NCBI GenBank assembly: GCA_030747595.1
Contig: JASLKK010000007.1
Span: forward strand, 1 to 64,000
Direction: 5' to 3'
Origin: Acidimicrobiales bacterium
Lineage (GTDB): Bacteria; Actinomycetota; Acidimicrobiia; Acidimicrobiales; MedAcidi-G1
DNA length: 64,000 nt
The notes beneath the pieces were generated by a model. That model saw only the letters and a list, made by a program, of their open reading frames with translations, was not told the origin of the DNA and ran no database searches. The translations under genes and the position numbers were made by a program. Shown here in pieces: positions 1-7,641 of this stretch (position 1 is the first letter of the stretch; the number at the start of each line of letters is the position of its first letter).

Positions 1-85
1 CCAGCTCCCTCCTGCGGTTGACAACCTAGGCGTCAAAGACCGGGTCTGCTCTAGTCAGTCTCGCTAAGCGCCCCCGTTGCATGCT

Positions 86-113
86 CTGAACTGGTTTGGC
101 CGAACCGGTTCAG
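86..113. repeat. inverted repeat, 11-bp arms
   Basis: The arms CTGAACTGGTT and AACCGGTTCAG flank a 6-base loop and pair over 11 positions with one G-U. No T-run follows on either strand, so an operator or RNA structure is as likely as a terminator. No adjacent gene start explains it. Confidence 0.35.
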
Positions 114-376
114 AGGCCACCCAGCCGCCGGAGTGATCTTCGAATAGGCCGTTCTGGTCTGGCTGCTGGTCGGCTAAACGCGCCGAGGGGTTGGTCACGG
201 CCCGTCGACTTCCTTGAAACAGAGGGCGTTTAGGGGTTTTTCAGGGGTCTGCAGCAGGGTGCAGTTTTGGGTACGGATTCAGCCCCAAAACGGGCCAAAT
301 CGGCCACTCGAGGGGTAGACGCAGCTCAAACGCTCCGAGGCACCTGGCCCCATACGACAACAGGCCTCACCGTTGA

Positions 377-403
377 GTATCCGGGACGGATGACCCCGGA
401 TAC
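377..403 (-). repeat. perfect 9-bp inverted repeat just 3' of tRNA-Ala
   Basis: GTATCCGGG and CCCGGATAC pair perfectly around a 9-base loop. The hairpin starts 19 bases beyond the 3' end of the tRNA in the tRNA's direction. It could be the terminator or a processing structure of the tRNA transcript, but it lacks a U-tract. Confidence 0.35.
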
Positions 404-421
404 CTCGACTCTTATCGGTCA

Positions 422-498
422 TGGTGGAGGTGATGAGAATCGAACTCACGACCTCTACGTTGCGAACGTAGCGCTCTAGCCAACTGAGCTACACCCCC
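422..498 (-). tRNA. tRNA-Ala (anticodon CGC)
   Basis: The minus strand folds as a complete cloverleaf. The acceptor stem GGGGGTG pairs with CACCTCC, including the G3-U70 wobble that identifies alanine tRNAs. The anticodon stem CTACG/CGTAG closes loop TTCGCAA, giving anticodon CGC, which reads GCG codons. The T-arm contains GTTCGATTC. Discriminator A and the CCA end are encoded. The length is 77 bases including CCA. Confidence 0.97.
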
Positions 499-523
499 GC
501 GACCGGGGGCGATGGTATCGGGA

Positions 524-1057
524 TCAGTTGGCCCGGCGGCTCAGCACGGCCTCGTCGCGCATGGCCGACGTGCCGGTCAGCCCACCCATGAGCGGGCCGT
601 CCATCCGGAAGGGGATGACCGTCTCGCGTCGCTCGGCTTCCAACTGGTGGCGTTGGGTGACCAGCATGGCGTAGCCGACGAGCAGCAGGTCGACGAGGAA
701 GTGGACCATCCAGACCGCTCCGCCTACGGCCACGCCACCCAGGAACGTAAAGACGGCGACACCTCCGAGGGTCAGGAGCAGGTCGCGGCGGCGGCGGCGG
801 GCCGAACCGACGTCATCGGGAACCGAGGTGGCGGCCGAACGGAATGCCCGCAGACGGCGCGACCTGACGCCGGACAGCGAGGCGCTTACCCTCGGCCGAC
901 CCGTTGATCGGGCGGCTGATCCGACAGTTACCCGGCTGGCTGATCGACCGACCGAGGCCACGGCCGCCAACGGGCGGGTCAGGACGTCACGATTGCGGAT
1001 GACGGGCGGCAACAGGACCGCAGCCCAGAGAACCCCGAGTCCCAGAAGGATCAGCAT
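524..1057 (-). CDS. GlpR/SepX-like membrane protein
   Basis: This 177-residue membrane protein begins with a transmembrane segment (residues 1-20) ending in the motif LWAAVLLPPVIRNRD. A basic cytoplasmic stretch follows (about 25-85), then one or two hydrophobic segments (about 90-135) and a basic tail. This layout matches actinobacterial SepX/GlpR, a membrane receptor that recruits the MoeA-like protein Glp during cell division and polar growth. A MoeA paralogue lies in the same gene run (2759-3967), as in the conserved actinobacterial locus. The ATG at 1057 was chosen over longer in-frame extensions because it starts directly at the membrane segment. The family call rests on topology, the N-terminal motif and synteny, so it is moderate. 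Confidence 0.55.
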   Translation of the reverse strand: MLILLGLGVLWAAVLLPPVIRNRDVLTRPLAAVASVGRSASRVTVGSAARSTGRPRVSASLSGVRSRRLRAFRSAATSVPDDVGSARRRRRDLLLTLGGVAVFTFLGGVAVGGAVWMVHFLVDLLLVGYAMLVTQRHQLEAERRETVIPFRMDGPLMGGLTGTSAMRDEAVLSRRAN

Positions 1058-1209
1058 TGACGATGCCTCATTTGGATCCACCCTTCGGTCCGCTCGTACC
1101 CCTGTGGATAACGAGGGAAGGTAGTAGGGCTTCCCTACTAAATGGTGGATGTCTACGCGCTCAGCGCGCGAATGTTCGCGCGCAGGGCGCGATAAAGCCC
1201 CCGGCGGAG

Positions 1210-1710
1210 TCACGCAGGGTGGTCGTCCCGTCGCCAGTCGCCAGAGCGGCCTCCCGATTTCTCGTGCAGGCCGAGCGACTCCACGCTCATCGAGCGGTCC
1301 ACGGCCTTGCACATGTCATAGATGGCCAGGGCAGCCACCGAACAGGCGGTCAACGCCTCCATCTCAACGCCGGTCCGGTCCACGGTCTCAGTCGTCGCTT
1401 CGACGTCCACCCAAGCATGCCCGACCACCAGGTCCACGACCACTGAACTCAACATCAACGGATGGCACAGTGGGATGAGTTCCGACGTTCGCTTGGCGGC
1501 CTGAATCCCGGCCACCCGGGCCACGGCGAGCACATCGCCCTTGGACACCCTGCCGAGCCTCAGGGCCTCGGCGGTCTCGGCCTGCATGGTGATCCTGGCC
1601 CGGGCCACAGCCCGTCGCCGGGTCGCGTCCTTGCCTCCCACGTCGACCATGCGGGCCCGACCCTCGTCGTCGAGGTGGGTGAAGCCGTCTGTCCCCGCTG
1701 GTTCAGGCAC
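1210..1710 (-). CDS. moaC: cyclic pyranopterin monophosphate synthase MoaC
   Basis: MoaC converts the MoaA product to cyclic pyranopterin monophosphate, the first stable intermediate of molybdenum cofactor synthesis, in the cytoplasm. The 166-residue protein has the family hallmarks THLDDEGRARMVDVG near the N-terminus, PLCHPL in the middle, and DMCKAVDR, which carries the conserved Asp and Lys, near the C-terminus. The GTG at 1710 lies four bases after the moaA stop, so the two are translated from one message. Length and motifs are normal for the family. Confidence 0.93.
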   Translation of the reverse strand: MPEPAGTDGFTHLDDEGRARMVDVGGKDATRRRAVARARITMQAETAEALRLGRVSKGDVLAVARVAGIQAAKRTSELIPLCHPLMLSSVVVDLVVGHAWVDVEATTETVDRTGVEMEALTACSVAALAIYDMCKAVDRSMSVESLGLHEKSGGRSGDWRRDDHPA

Positions 1711-1714
1711 CGGA

Positions 1715-2755
1715 TCAGCCGCCGATCTGGGACATGGAACGGGCCGGACGGATGAACTCCACCCGACCGATCCCGTGACCGGCCCACTTGGCGGCCACTG
1801 CACGCTCCAGCAGGGCACTGACCTCGTCGTCGGTGGCCTCCGACCGCAGCAGCGACCGGACGTCGAACTCGTTCACGGCGAACAGACAGTTGCGGAACTG
1901 ACCATCCGCGGTGAGGCGGATCCGGTCGCACGAATCGCAGAAGCTCCGGGTGACGCTGGCCACCACCCCGATCTCACCGCCACCGTCGAGGTAGCGGAAC
2001 CGGCTGGCTGGGGCCGAGGTCCGGTCGATGGGCTCCAGCGGAAACACCTCTCCCACCCGGGCCACGATCTCGTCGATGCCCACCACCGATTCGTGGGTCC
2101 AGGCCTCGTCAGCGTCCAACGGCATGAACTCGATGAACCGGACCATCACACCCCGGTCCCGACCGAAACGGGCAAAGTCAACCAGTTCGTCGTCGTTGAC
2201 GCCTCGCATAACCACCACGTTGACCTTCACCGGGTCCAGACCGGCGGCCAACGCCGCGTCGATTCCGTTCAGCACCCGACCAAGTTCGTCGCGCAGGGTC
2301 AACTCGGCGAACCGATCGGCCCGCAACGAGTCCAACGAGACGTTGATTCGCTTTAATCCTGCATCGGCCAGTCCGGACGCAGCCAGCTCCAGGGTGGAGC
2401 CGTTGGTAGTCAGGGCCAGGTCCGCCCCGAGGGCGGACAGCATCGCCACCAGACGGCGCAGGTCGGCCCGCACCGTCGGTTCTCCACCGGTGAGACGGAT
2501 GCTGTCGATCCCATGGCGTTCGACCAGCAGCCGGGCTACCCGCTCAATCTCCTCGAAGGTGAGTAGTTCAGCTCGGGGCAACCACTGGAGGCCTTCGGCG
2601 GGCATGCAGTAGCCACACCGGAAGTTGCACCGGTCGGTCACCGAGATGCGGAGGTCACGGTGCACCCGGCCGAAGCCGTCGATCAGGGGGAGGACCACTG
2701 GGCCAGCGTACGGCTCGCCGTCACCCACCGCGTCCGGCGGACACCGATTCGACAA
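1715..2755 (-). CDS. moaA: GTP 3',8-cyclase MoaA (radical SAM)
   Basis: MoaA catalyses the first step of molybdenum cofactor biosynthesis, cyclising GTP with two [4Fe-4S] clusters. The radical-SAM cluster ligands are Cys43, Cys47 and Cys50 (CNFRCGYC). The C-terminal cluster ligands are Cys273, Cys276 and Cys290. The protein ends in the required Gly-Gly. The start is uncertain: a TTG at 2755 directly follows the moeA stop (TAA) and an AAGGG, while a GTG at 2728 would also keep all domains. The gene sits between the MoeA paralogue and moaC in a tight leftward operon. Confidence 0.93.
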   Translation of the reverse strand: MSNRCPPDAVGDGEPYAGPVVLPLIDGFGRVHRDLRISVTDRCNFRCGYCMPAEGLQWLPRAELLTFEEIERVARLLVERHGIDSIRLTGGEPTVRADLRRLVAMLSALGADLALTTNGSTLELAASGLADAGLKRINVSLDSLRADRFAELTLRDELGRVLNGIDAALAAGLDPVKVNVVVMRGVNDDELVDFARFGRDRGVMVRFIEFMPLDADEAWTHESVVGIDEIVARVGEVFPLEPIDRTSAPASRFRYLDGGGEIGVVASVTRSFCDSCDRIRLTADGQFRNCLFAVNEFDVRSLLRSEATDDEVSALLERAVAAKWAGHGIGRVEFIRPARSMSQIGG

Positions 2756-2758
2756 CCC

Positions 2759-3967
2759 TTAACCCAGCAACAAGACGTCGACCTCGCCACCGTCGGGTAT
2801 CCCGTCACCGTCGGGCAACACGGCCAGGCCGTCTGCGGCCGCCATGGCCGTCAGTTGGTGGGAACCCTGGCCGCCCGCCGACCGGACCCGGAACCGACCG
2901 TCAACCACCTCGACGCCCACCCGGGCGAAGTGGACCTTGCCGTCGGCATGACGAGGCAAGCCCCCGACGACGTCCGCCCGAATGCAGGTCCGGTCGGTCC
3001 CTGTATGGCCGGACATGGCCCGCAGGGCCGGGCGGGCGAACAACTCGAAGGAAACCATCGACGACACCGGATTGCCGGGAAGCCCGAACACCGGCACGCC
3101 ACCGATCCGACCGAAGGCCAAGGGCTTGGCCGGCTTGATGGCCACCTGCATCCAACGCATGTCGCCAATCCGGTCCAGAACGACCTTGACGTAGTCGAAG
3201 TCGCCCATCGACACGCCGCCTGAGGTCAGCACGGCATCGCACCGGGAGGCCCCGTCGAGCAATGCCGCCTCGATGGCTCCCTCGTCATCGACCACCCGGC
3301 CCAGATCGACCGCATCGACGCCCAGTTCATCGAGCAGGCCAAGGAGAGACGGTCGATTTGCGTCCCGGATCTGGCCGGGAGCCAGCGCCCCGGGCCCGTC
3401 TCGCAACTCGTCCCCGGTGGACAGCACCCCAACCCGAAGTTGACGGTGAACGACCACCGAGAGGACACCGATGCTGGCCAGCACTCCGAGGTGCCCCGGG
3501 CTCAGGACCGCTCCGGCCTCAAACACCCGGTCGCCGGCCACCAAGTCCTCGCCGGCAGACCGTACGTGATTACCCACCGGCACCTCGATGGCCACCGAGA
3601 CGGTCGCCCCGTCCGCCCCCATCTCGGTGCGTTCGACCATCACCACGGCATCGGCGCCCGGCGGCATCGGCGCCCCGGTCATGATCCGCGCTGCGGTGCC
3701 CGATCCGACCTCAATGCCTGCGACCACCGGATCCACGCCCGCGGCCACCGTGCCCACCACTTCGAGGACCACCGGCGCCCCCACGGTGTCGGCCGCCCGC
3801 ACGGCAAAGCCGTCCATCGCCGTGTTGGCAAACGGGGGAACGCACTCGGGCGAGTCGACGGGCTCGGCGAGCACCAGGCCCCGAGCGTCGGACAACGCCA
3901 CCTCAACAGGGTCCGGCCTCTCGCAGCGACCAAGCACGTGTTCACGGGCCTCGGCTAGGGAGATCAT
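2759..3967 (-). CDS. moeA: MoeA / gephyrin-like protein (possible Glp)
   Basis: This 402-residue protein has the complete MoeA layout: domain I beginning ISLAEAREHVL, the conserved PPFANTAMDGFAVR segment, the MPTb-like core with VGVLSTGDEL and LTSGGVSMGDFDYVK, and the GLPGNPVSSMVSFELF motif. MoeA inserts molybdate into adenylylated molybdopterin. In corynebacteria a MoeA paralogue (Glp) instead binds FtsZ and the membrane receptor GlpR. Because a GlpR/SepX-like gene ends this run, either role is possible; the adjacent moaA and moaC keep the cofactor role plausible. The ATG at 3967 overlaps the plsY stop as ATGA, implying translational coupling. Confidence 0.88.
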   Translation of the reverse strand: MISLAEAREHVLGRCERPDPVEVALSDARGLVLAEPVDSPECVPPFANTAMDGFAVRAADTVGAPVVLEVVGTVAAGVDPVVAGIEVGSGTAARIMTGAPMPPGADAVVMVERTEMGADGATVSVAIEVPVGNHVRSAGEDLVAGDRVFEAGAVLSPGHLGVLASIGVLSVVVHRQLRVGVLSTGDELRDGPGALAPGQIRDANRPSLLGLLDELGVDAVDLGRVVDDEGAIEAALLDGASRCDAVLTSGGVSMGDFDYVKVVLDRIGDMRWMQVAIKPAKPLAFGRIGGVPVFGLPGNPVSSMVSFELFARPALRAMSGHTGTDRTCIRADVVGGLPRHADGKVHFARVGVEVVDGRFRVRSAGGQGSHQLTAMAAADGLAVLPDGDGIPDGGEVDVLLLG

Positions 3968-4560
3968 CGACCCCAACCCTGCTCCTCGCCTGACATGAGG
4001 CGACGGATGTTGGCCCGGTGTCGGACCAGCACTACCAGACAGATGCCGGTTGCCACCAGAAAGTCTGGCCAACCACGACTGGTCGCAGCGACGCCGACGG
4101 GTAAGGCGATGCAGATGGTGACCGAACCCAGCGATGACTTACCCGAGAATCGGGCCACCAGGGCGAACAGTGCCATGACCGCCAAGCCGACAACCGGGAA
4201 CAGCACGATGGCACCACCGCCACCGGTGGCCACGCCCTTCCCACCGCGGAATCTGCGGGTCACCGGGAGGACATGCCCAAGCGTGGCCGCCGCCCAGCAG
4301 GCCAAGCCGAGCGGTCGCCCGCCCAAGGCCAGGCCCAGTCCTGCGGCGATCGCACCCTTGCCGGTATCAGCCACGAACACGGCCACCCCTGCCCGCCGAC
4401 CGGCCGTGCGATAGACGTTGGTGGCACCGGGATTACCGGACCCCTCGGTCGTCGGATCCACGCCACGCCGACCGGCCACCAATTGGGCCGACGGCACCGT
4501 GCCAAGCAGGTACGCCACCACTACAAGGGCCCAGGCTCCGAGCCCGGCAGGAATGTCCAC
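3964..4560 (-). CDS. plsY: glycerol-3-phosphate acyltransferase PlsY
   Basis: PlsY transfers the acyl group from acyl-phosphate to glycerol 3-phosphate, making lysophosphatidate at the membrane. The protein has about five transmembrane segments and all three family signatures: GSGNPGATN at residues 40-48, HVLPVTRRFRGGKGVAT in the middle, and RHRANIRRLMSGEE at the end. A GTG at 4560 gives 198 residues, the usual length; a longer in-frame extension to 4641 lacks membrane character and was rejected. It is the first gene of the leftward run and shares an ATGA overlap with the MoeA paralogue. Confidence 0.93.
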   Translation of the reverse strand: MDIPAGLGAWALVVVAYLLGTVPSAQLVAGRRGVDPTTEGSGNPGATNVYRTAGRRAGVAVFVADTGKGAIAAGLGLALGGRPLGLACWAAATLGHVLPVTRRFRGGKGVATGGGGAIVLFPVVGLAVMALFALVARFSGKSSLGSVTICIALPVGVAATSRGWPDFLVATGICLVVLVRHRANIRRLMSGEEQGWGR

Positions 4561-4668
4561 CCCGCCAGTGTGCCCGACAGGCACGGGTAGGCTGCACCGT
4601 TCGCCCGTCGACCACCTGCCGACATCCCCTCCTACTGCCACGACCCGACGAGCCGAGGCCTCTCCGCC

Positions 4669-5091
4669 ATGCCGACCTACCAGTACCGCTGCCAGACCTG
4701 CGAGGGCGAGTTCGAACTACGCCAGTCGTTCACCGACGACGCTCTAACCACTTGCATCGACGTCGAGTGCCACGGTCCGGTCAACAAGGTGTTCAGCGGA
4801 GTGGGCATCTCATTCAAGGGCGACGGCTTCTACAAGAACGACCACGGGTCCTCGGCCGGCGGGCATTCTTCGGAGAAGGCCTTGTCGACCAGCAACTCGT
4901 CGGATTCCGCGTCGGAGGGTTCGGGGTCCTCGAACGGAACCTCCTCGGACGCCTCGTCGTCCGGTGGCGACTCGTCCGGAACGAAGGACACCTCCTCGGT
5001 CAGCTCGACCAGCGATGCCGCCTCGACTCCCTCAGCGAATAAGGCATCGTCGGGCAGTGCCTCAGGCAGCAAAACCCCCAGCGCTACCTGA
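4669..5091 (+). CDS. FmdB-type zinc ribbon protein with Ser-rich tail
   Basis: The N-terminal 45 residues match the FmdB putative regulatory zinc ribbon (MPTYQYRCQTCEGEFE). The putative metal ligands are Cys8, Cys11, Cys29 and Cys34; the second pair is spaced Cx4C rather than the more usual Cx2C. Residues from about 60 to 140 are almost entirely Ser, Thr, Gly, Ala and Asp and look disordered. FmdB genes normally neighbour a SAF-domain gene and the MoeA/SepX locus in actinobacteria; here a SAF remnant follows and plsY diverges upstream. The biochemical role of the family is not established. Confidence 0.8.
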   Translation: MPTYQYRCQTCEGEFELRQSFTDDALTTCIDVECHGPVNKVFSGVGISFKGDGFYKNDHGSSAGGHSSEKALSTSNSSDSASEGSGSSNGTSSDASSSGGDSSGTKDTSSVSSTSDAASTPSANKASSGSASGSKTPSAT

Positions 5092-5120
5092 CCAGGAACG
5101 CTCTCTGACGTACCTAGTCC

Positions 5121-5419
5121 CCCCGGGGGCCGTGTCCTACCCCACCGCTCGACTTCGGGCATGGCCCGCCCGCCACCGCATGGCCTGGTCTCCCTGTGGG
5201 CCGTCGACTCGACCCTGGTGGAGCATCAGGAGAATCGCCGGGTATGCCCACGGCACGACGAATGGTCGAGTCGGACCGGTGCTGGACCTCGACGAGCACA
5301 CCCTGATCGTTGTCGCACCCGCCGACCGGATGCCCTAGGTCGCCGGCGCCCTCAATCGGAGTGATCTGATACCAGCGTTGATGCCCGCGCTGGTCGCCGA
5401 ACCGTCGCCAGTCGACTAG
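5121..5419 (+). pseudogene. decayed SAF-domain protein, C-terminal remnant
   Basis: Between fmdB and uppP no intact gene exists, but two adjoining forward frames read like the end of a SAF (CpaB/RcpC-like) domain. One frame gives PLDFGHGPPAT followed by PGLPVGRRLD at about 5148-5205. After a shift of one base, the next gives GRVGPVLDLDEHTLIVV. That frame then meets a TAG at about 5336 and continues as VAGALNRSDL and PALMPALVAEPSPVD to a second stop at 5417-5419. At least one frameshift and one stop break the gene, and the N-terminal part is missing. SAF genes are the usual neighbours of fmdB in actinobacteria, which supports the reading. Confidence 0.45.
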
Positions 5420-6261
5420 CGGACGCCGGTAGCCAACAGGGCCAGGACCCCGAGGCCCACTACCACGCGATAGGCGGCGAACCCTCCGAGTCCGATCCGG
5501 GCCAGCAGGCGCAGTAGGCCATGGACGGCAAACCAGCCACTTACCGCGGCGGCCGCCATCCCAGCGAGAAACGGGGGCCACCAACCGGCGGGCACCGTCA
5601 CGTCAACGGCCGACAGCAGGCCCGCCCCGGCTATGACCGGCAGGCTCATCAGGAAGACCAGTCGGGCGGCCTCGGTGCGTTCCACCCGCAGCGACCGAGC
5701 AACGCTCAGGGTCACCCCCGAACGAGACACTCCAGGTTGGAAAGCTAAACCCTGAGCCACTCCCAGAACGATGGCGTTGCGGAAGGAGAGGTCAGCCATG
5801 CCCCGGCTCGTCGCCTCACCGGCGGTCGCCCCACGGCGGTCGGTGGCCCACAACACAAGTCCGAACACGATCAGGCAGGTGGCCACCAACCACATCCGGT
5901 CCCCGAGGTCGTCGATCATGAACGCCACCAGCACACCAAGGATCCCCGTGGGCACCGCAGTCACAGCCAGCAGGCAGGCCGTCCGGGCATCCCCGACGGG
6001 AACGGTGCCGACACCGGACCGAATCCAGGTCAGAGCGGCCCGCAGGTACCGGACCACGTCAGCCCGCAGGTAAAACACCGCTCCGGCAAGGGTGCCCACG
6101 TGGAGGGCAACCTCGAAGGCATCCTCCAAGCGACCATCGCCACCGAAGTCCTCCCAACCCAATAGCCATGGCACGAGTTCTAGGTGGCCGCTGGACGAGA
6201 CGGGCAGGAACTCGGTCAGGCCCTGCACCAGGCCCAACAGGATGGCGTGCAGGATCGGCAT
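5416..6261 (-). CDS. uppP: undecaprenyl-diphosphatase UppP (BacA)
   Basis: UppP dephosphorylates undecaprenyl diphosphate at the membrane, recycling the lipid carrier for peptidoglycan synthesis. The 281-residue polytopic protein has the two catalytic signatures: QGLTEFLPVSSSGHL at residues 13-27 and PGVSRSG at 176-182. The ATG at 6261 starts directly at the first membrane segment; the 28-residue upstream extension is not membrane-like. The gene is 17 bases downstream of the tldE stop and may be co-transcribed. Its stop overlaps the end of the SAF remnant on the other strand. Confidence 0.95.
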   Translation of the reverse strand: MPILHAILLGLVQGLTEFLPVSSSGHLELVPWLLGWEDFGGDGRLEDAFEVALHVGTLAGAVFYLRADVVRYLRAALTWIRSGVGTVPVGDARTACLLAVTAVPTGILGVLVAFMIDDLGDRMWLVATCLIVFGLVLWATDRRGATAGEATSRGMADLSFRNAIVLGVAQGLAFQPGVSRSGVTLSVARSLRVERTEAARLVFLMSLPVIAGAGLLSAVDVTVPAGWWPPFLAGMAAAAVSGWFAVHGLLRLLARIGLGGFAAYRVVVGLGVLALLATGVR

Positions 6262-6278
6262 GGTCTGCGGGCTGGGCC

Positions 6279-7640
6279 CTACACCCCCGAGACTGTCAGC
6301 TCGCCGAAAACCAGTGTGACTCCGGCCGCCCGCATGGGCAGCCACTGAACGTCGTCACCAATGGCCACCAGGTCGGTGAGCATCTTCTGGATGGTCGAGG
6401 CAATGGTGAACTCACGGATCGGTTCGGCCAGTTCGCCACCCCGGATCCGAAGGCCCTCGGCGCCCGTTGAGAAGTCGCCACTGACCGGGTTTACCCCTGA
6501 GTGCAGCCCGCTGACGCCCTGGACTAACACACCGTCATCGATCCCGGCCACCAACTCAGCCGGCGTTCGGTCCCCGCCCCGAATGGACACGGCCCGAACC
6601 CCGACGCCCGGCGTTGACGAGTAGCCCCGGACCGCCGAACCGGTGGACGTCGTACCAGCCCGACGGGCCGTCTCGCTGTTGTGCACGAATCGTTCGAGAC
6701 GACCACCGGAAACCAGCACGTTTCGGCGCGTAGCCAAGCCTTCTCCGTCGGTCGCCGTAGCTGAGGTGGCCGCCGGGTCCGTGGGATCGTCGACCAGGGT
6801 GAGCAGCGGCGAGGCCACCTCATCCCCTAGGCGGTCAGCAAACAGGGACCGTCCCTTCTGAACCGACTCGCCGTTGAGGGTGCCGGCCACGATCCCCAGA
6901 AACTGGGCGCTCACCCATGGGTCGAGTACCACGGCGATCCGCCCTGATGCAGGCTTGACGGACCCCAACATGCGGGTCGAACGTTCGGCGGCCTCGGCCG
7001 CTGCGGTAGCGACATCCAGGTCCCCCGGTTCACGTCCCAGCGAAAAGCCAAAGCCGGTCTGGGTCTCGCCATCTTGCTCGGCCAGCGCATAGGCCGAAAG
7101 GAAACAGCCGGTCTCCTGGCTGGTGGCCCGGATACCGGTCGTAGTGGCCACCGCACTGACCGACGCCGAGTCGCCGTACTCAGCCGACTCCACACCACTG
7201 ATGCGAGGGTCAGCGGACCGGGTGAGACGCTCCAACTCGAGGGCCATGGCCACCTTGGCCTCCGTCGGGTGGGCGACCAACGCCGGCCTGTACAGGTCGA
7301 GGTCGGCGACCGGGACACCATCAGGCTCGGCCACCGCACAGTGCTCGTCGGGGGTGGCGAACTCCACGTTGTCCCGGGCCTCGCCCAGCACCTCGATCAG
7401 GGCATCGGCATCCAACGTGCCCGCGTAGGCGAAGCCCTGACGTCCGTCGCGCACCACACGCACGCCGATGCCCCGGGACTCGGCCGAGGTAAGCGACTCG
7501 ATCTCCCCCTCGTAGGCCCGAACCTCCGTTTCACGTTCATGGACCACGACGGCCTCGATGGCCTCGCCAGGGGCAGCCATGGCTACCACCCGTTCGGCAA
7601 TGGCCAACAGACCCGCCTCGTCATCTCGTGTGCCCGTCAC
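6279..7640 (-). CDS. TldE/PmbA-family metallopeptidase subunit
   Basis: This 453-residue protein belongs to the TldD/PmbA family and corresponds to TldE (PmbA), the non-catalytic partner of the TldD protease. Typical segments are the N-terminal VRAYEGEIESLTSAESRGIGVRVVRDGRQGFAY and the C-terminal GLHSGVNPVSGDFSTGAEGLRIRGG. It lacks the HExxxH metal site found in the upstream TldD. The GTG at 7640 lies one base after the tldD stop and was preferred to upstream starts inside tldD. The pair degrades or matures small peptides in other bacteria; the substrate here is unknown. Confidence 0.9.
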   Translation of the reverse strand: MTGTRDDEAGLLAIAERVVAMAAPGEAIEAVVVHERETEVRAYEGEIESLTSAESRGIGVRVVRDGRQGFAYAGTLDADALIEVLGEARDNVEFATPDEHCAVAEPDGVPVADLDLYRPALVAHPTEAKVAMALELERLTRSADPRISGVESAEYGDSASVSAVATTTGIRATSQETGCFLSAYALAEQDGETQTGFGFSLGREPGDLDVATAAAEAAERSTRMLGSVKPASGRIAVVLDPWVSAQFLGIVAGTLNGESVQKGRSLFADRLGDEVASPLLTLVDDPTDPAATSATATDGEGLATRRNVLVSGGRLERFVHNSETARRAGTTSTGSAVRGYSSTPGVGVRAVSIRGGDRTPAELVAGIDDGVLVQGVSGLHSGVNPVSGDFSTGAEGLRIRGGELAEPIREFTIASTIQKMLTDLVAIGDDVQWLPMRAAGVTLVFGELTVSGV

Positions 7641-7641
7641 G

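Larger units (their letters stand above)
1..421. other. non-coding stretch before tRNA-Ala
   Basis: No reading frame here looks protein-like. The stretch holds two inverted repeats, listed separately, and lies 3' of the tRNA gene, which is transcribed leftward. A short run of T at about 236-240 is not preceded by a stem, so it is not a convincing terminator. No integrase or attachment-site duplication is visible. Confidence 0.5.

Noticed and set aside
311-327. Possible sixth copy of the array repeat (GGGTAGACGCAGC)
   Set aside because: Only a partial match with a two-base gap and no preceding inverted repeat or gene punctuation.
1-421. Integrated element or attachment site at tRNA-Ala
   Set aside because: No integrase and no duplicated tRNA 3' end are visible in the window.
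4830-5162. Acidic antisense frame over the fmdB tail
   Set aside because: It is the complement of the Ser/Thr-rich repeats, giving an artificial Glu/Asp/Pro-rich protein with no start context.
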